A stretch of 64,000 nucleotides of DNA, taken from Desulfatitalea alkaliphila (GTDB lineage Bacteria; Desulfobacterota; Desulfobacteria; Desulfobacterales; Desulfosarcinaceae). Shown in pieces: positions 63,009 to 64,000 of the stretch; within the stretch, counting starts at the first letter, position 1, and every line of letters begins with the position of its first letter. The notes below the pieces were generated by a model. The model worked only from the letters and a program-made list of their open reading frames with translations, searched no databases and was not told the DNA's origin. Made by a program: the position numbers and the translations under genes. The stretch is taken from NCBI RefSeq assembly GCF_022968795.1, contig NZ_JALJRB010000002.1, positions 186,001 to 250,000 of the forward strand, read 5' to 3'.

Positions 63009-64000
63009 ATGTTGAAAAAGATACTCGCTGCACCTTCAGTCCAGATTGCGTTGTTGAGTGCCTTGATCCTGATGGGCATGTTGTTCTCCCTGACCCCCTG
63101 GGAGCACCTGGAGAATCGATATTACGATTTCTGGGGGCACCATTTTCGCAGCCCTCAGGAACAGCCCATCGTCATTGTCGCCATCGACGAAAAAAGCATT
63201 CGGGAGCTCGGCGACTGGCCCTGGCCCCGCTCGCGCATTGCCGAAATGGTTCGTTTTCTGACATCCCAGCAGGCCGGGGCCATGGGCATTCTGCCACTGT
63301 ATACCCAGCCCGACGCCAATCCCGGTCTGTTGGCAATCGAGGAAACCCAAAAGCTGCTGGGTGATCGGGAATGGAAGGGCGACAAGCAGGCCGCGCGAAC
63401 CTTTCAGGGCATGCTGAGCAAGGTCGAAGAGCAGTTGGACCAGGACGCCCAATTGATTGAAACCGTCCGCCGGGGCAGAAATGTGGTGCTTCCGATACGC
63501 TTTACCAAGGGACCGGAGGCGGCGACGGAGCGCAACAAAATGTCGGGGATGTTGGCCCTCTGCTCACTGGATGCGGCGGCGTTGGCCGCCGGTACCGCCG
63601 AAACGCCCTCGGCCGAAGCCCAAACGACGCATACCTTCCGTCACAAGCCCATCACCATGACCGGTGTCTGGGAGCCCTTCGAAGCGCTGGCAACCAAGGC
63701 CAGCGGCCTGGGGCACCTGAACCTGGACGAGGATCGGGATGGTTTGTTTCGCAGCATGCCGTTGCTGATGGAATACAAGGACCGGCTGTTTCCGGCCATG
63801 CCCCTTCAGCTGGCGATCCGCCAAACCGGCGGGGACCTGCAGGATCTGACCGTGGGACGTAACTTTTTCGGTCAGCCCTGTCTGCGGATCAAATACCTCG
63901 AGATCGCCACGGACGACCAATATCGTCTCCTGATGAACTATGATGCTGCCTGGACAAAGGCAAGAACCTACTCTTTCGTGGATGTGCTCCAGGGATCGCT
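63009..64000 (+). CDS. CHASE2-domain sensor protein, partial (runs off window)
   Basis: Open frame from ATG 63009 to the window end, 330 codons without a stop. N-terminal membrane helix (about residues 10-30), then an extracytoplasmic CHASE2 domain: IVIVAIDEKSIRELGDWPWPRSRI, and GLGHLNLDEDRDGLFRSMPLLMEY typical of CHASE2. The output domain lies outside the window. Resembles the sensor part of the kinase at 17751. Confidence 0.85.
   Translation, partial: MLKKILAAPSVQIALLSALILMGMLFSLTPWEHLENRYYDFWGHHFRSPQEQPIVIVAIDEKSIRELGDWPWPRSRIAEMVRFLTSQQAGAMGILPLYTQPDANPGLLAIEETQKLLGDREWKGDKQAARTFQGMLSKVEEQLDQDAQLIETVRRGRNVVLPIRFTKGPEAATERNKMSGMLALCSLDAAALAAGTAETPSAEAQTTHTFRHKPITMTGVWEPFEALATKASGLGHLNLDEDRDGLFRSMPLLMEYKDRLFPAMPLQLAIRQTGGDLQDLTVGRNFFGQPCLRIKYLEIATDDQYRLLMNYDAAWTKARTYSFVDVLQGS

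Noticed and set aside
45000-64000. Second copy of the ssrA 3' end as attR
   Set aside because: Searched by eye for GGGTTCAACTCCCGCC-like sequence and found none; cannot exclude a degraded copy or one beyond the window.

Overview
The window is high-GC (about 62-65%) bacterial chromosome with a lower-GC accessory block near 45-61.8 kb. The ssrA tag (ADDYNYAVAA), the smpB-ssrA adjacency, the LIV-type transporter with embedded acyl-CoA ligases, the many lipid/CoA enzymes and the CHASE2 and cNMP-PilZ signalling proteins suggest a Desulfobacterota member (Desulfosarcina-like sulfate reducer). That placement is inference; no rRNA gene is present. I saw no tRNA gene or CRISPR array.

0.2-12 kb: a secreted subtilisin-like protease, then a tightly packed TetR-led operon resembling a rewired bacterial version of the peroxisomal branched-chain/sterol side-chain beta-oxidation pathway. 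It has a hydratase-2/SDR fusion, a four-part HMG-CoA-synthase-like/DUF35/SDR/SCP2 fusion, an SCPx-type thiolase, an LCAD/IVD-type acyl-CoA dehydrogenase and an alpha-methylacyl-CoA racemase-like CaiB enzyme. The two SDR domains are near-identical duplicates, as if one multifunctional enzyme type 2 had been split and duplicated. This is the most unusual metabolic feature of the window.

12-28 kb: two MFS carriers, an MBL hydrolase, an SDR and a carboxymuconolactone-decarboxylase-like protein, a FecR/OmpA-lipoprotein/CHASE2 hybrid-kinase cluster, an SLC10A7-like permease, a flavin reductase, an outer-membrane barrel candidate, a cNMP-PilZ protein, an acetoacetate-decarboxylase-like protein and a ComEA-like HhH protein.

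28-42 kb, mostly minus strand: two paralogous universal stress proteins flank an acyl-CoA ligase, next to a LIV-type ABC uptake operon (livF, livJ, livM, livH, long-chain acyl-CoA ligase, livG). These look like an uptake-and-activate unit for an organic acid. A CoA-transferase/GNAT fusion and a GAF-PAS-LuxR regulator follow. 42-45 kb on the plus strand: ptsH, ptsI, smpB and ssrA.

45-61.8 kb: a genomic island beginning just downstream of ssrA, full of defence/toxin-antitoxin-like and decayed genes: AbiEi/nucleotidyltransferase pair, RhuM, DUF429-like, AAA/DUF4143, methyltransferase, Fic, Doc/AbrB, a truncated tyrosine recombinase, AlbA-type remnants and an uncharacterised three-gene helical-repeat operon. 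A dispersed palindromic repeat family sits at several gene boundaries, and a pair of about 110-bp direct repeats lies 12.4 kb apart.

61.8-64 kb: return to core-like sequence with a CaCA cation antiporter and a CHASE2 sensor that runs off the end.
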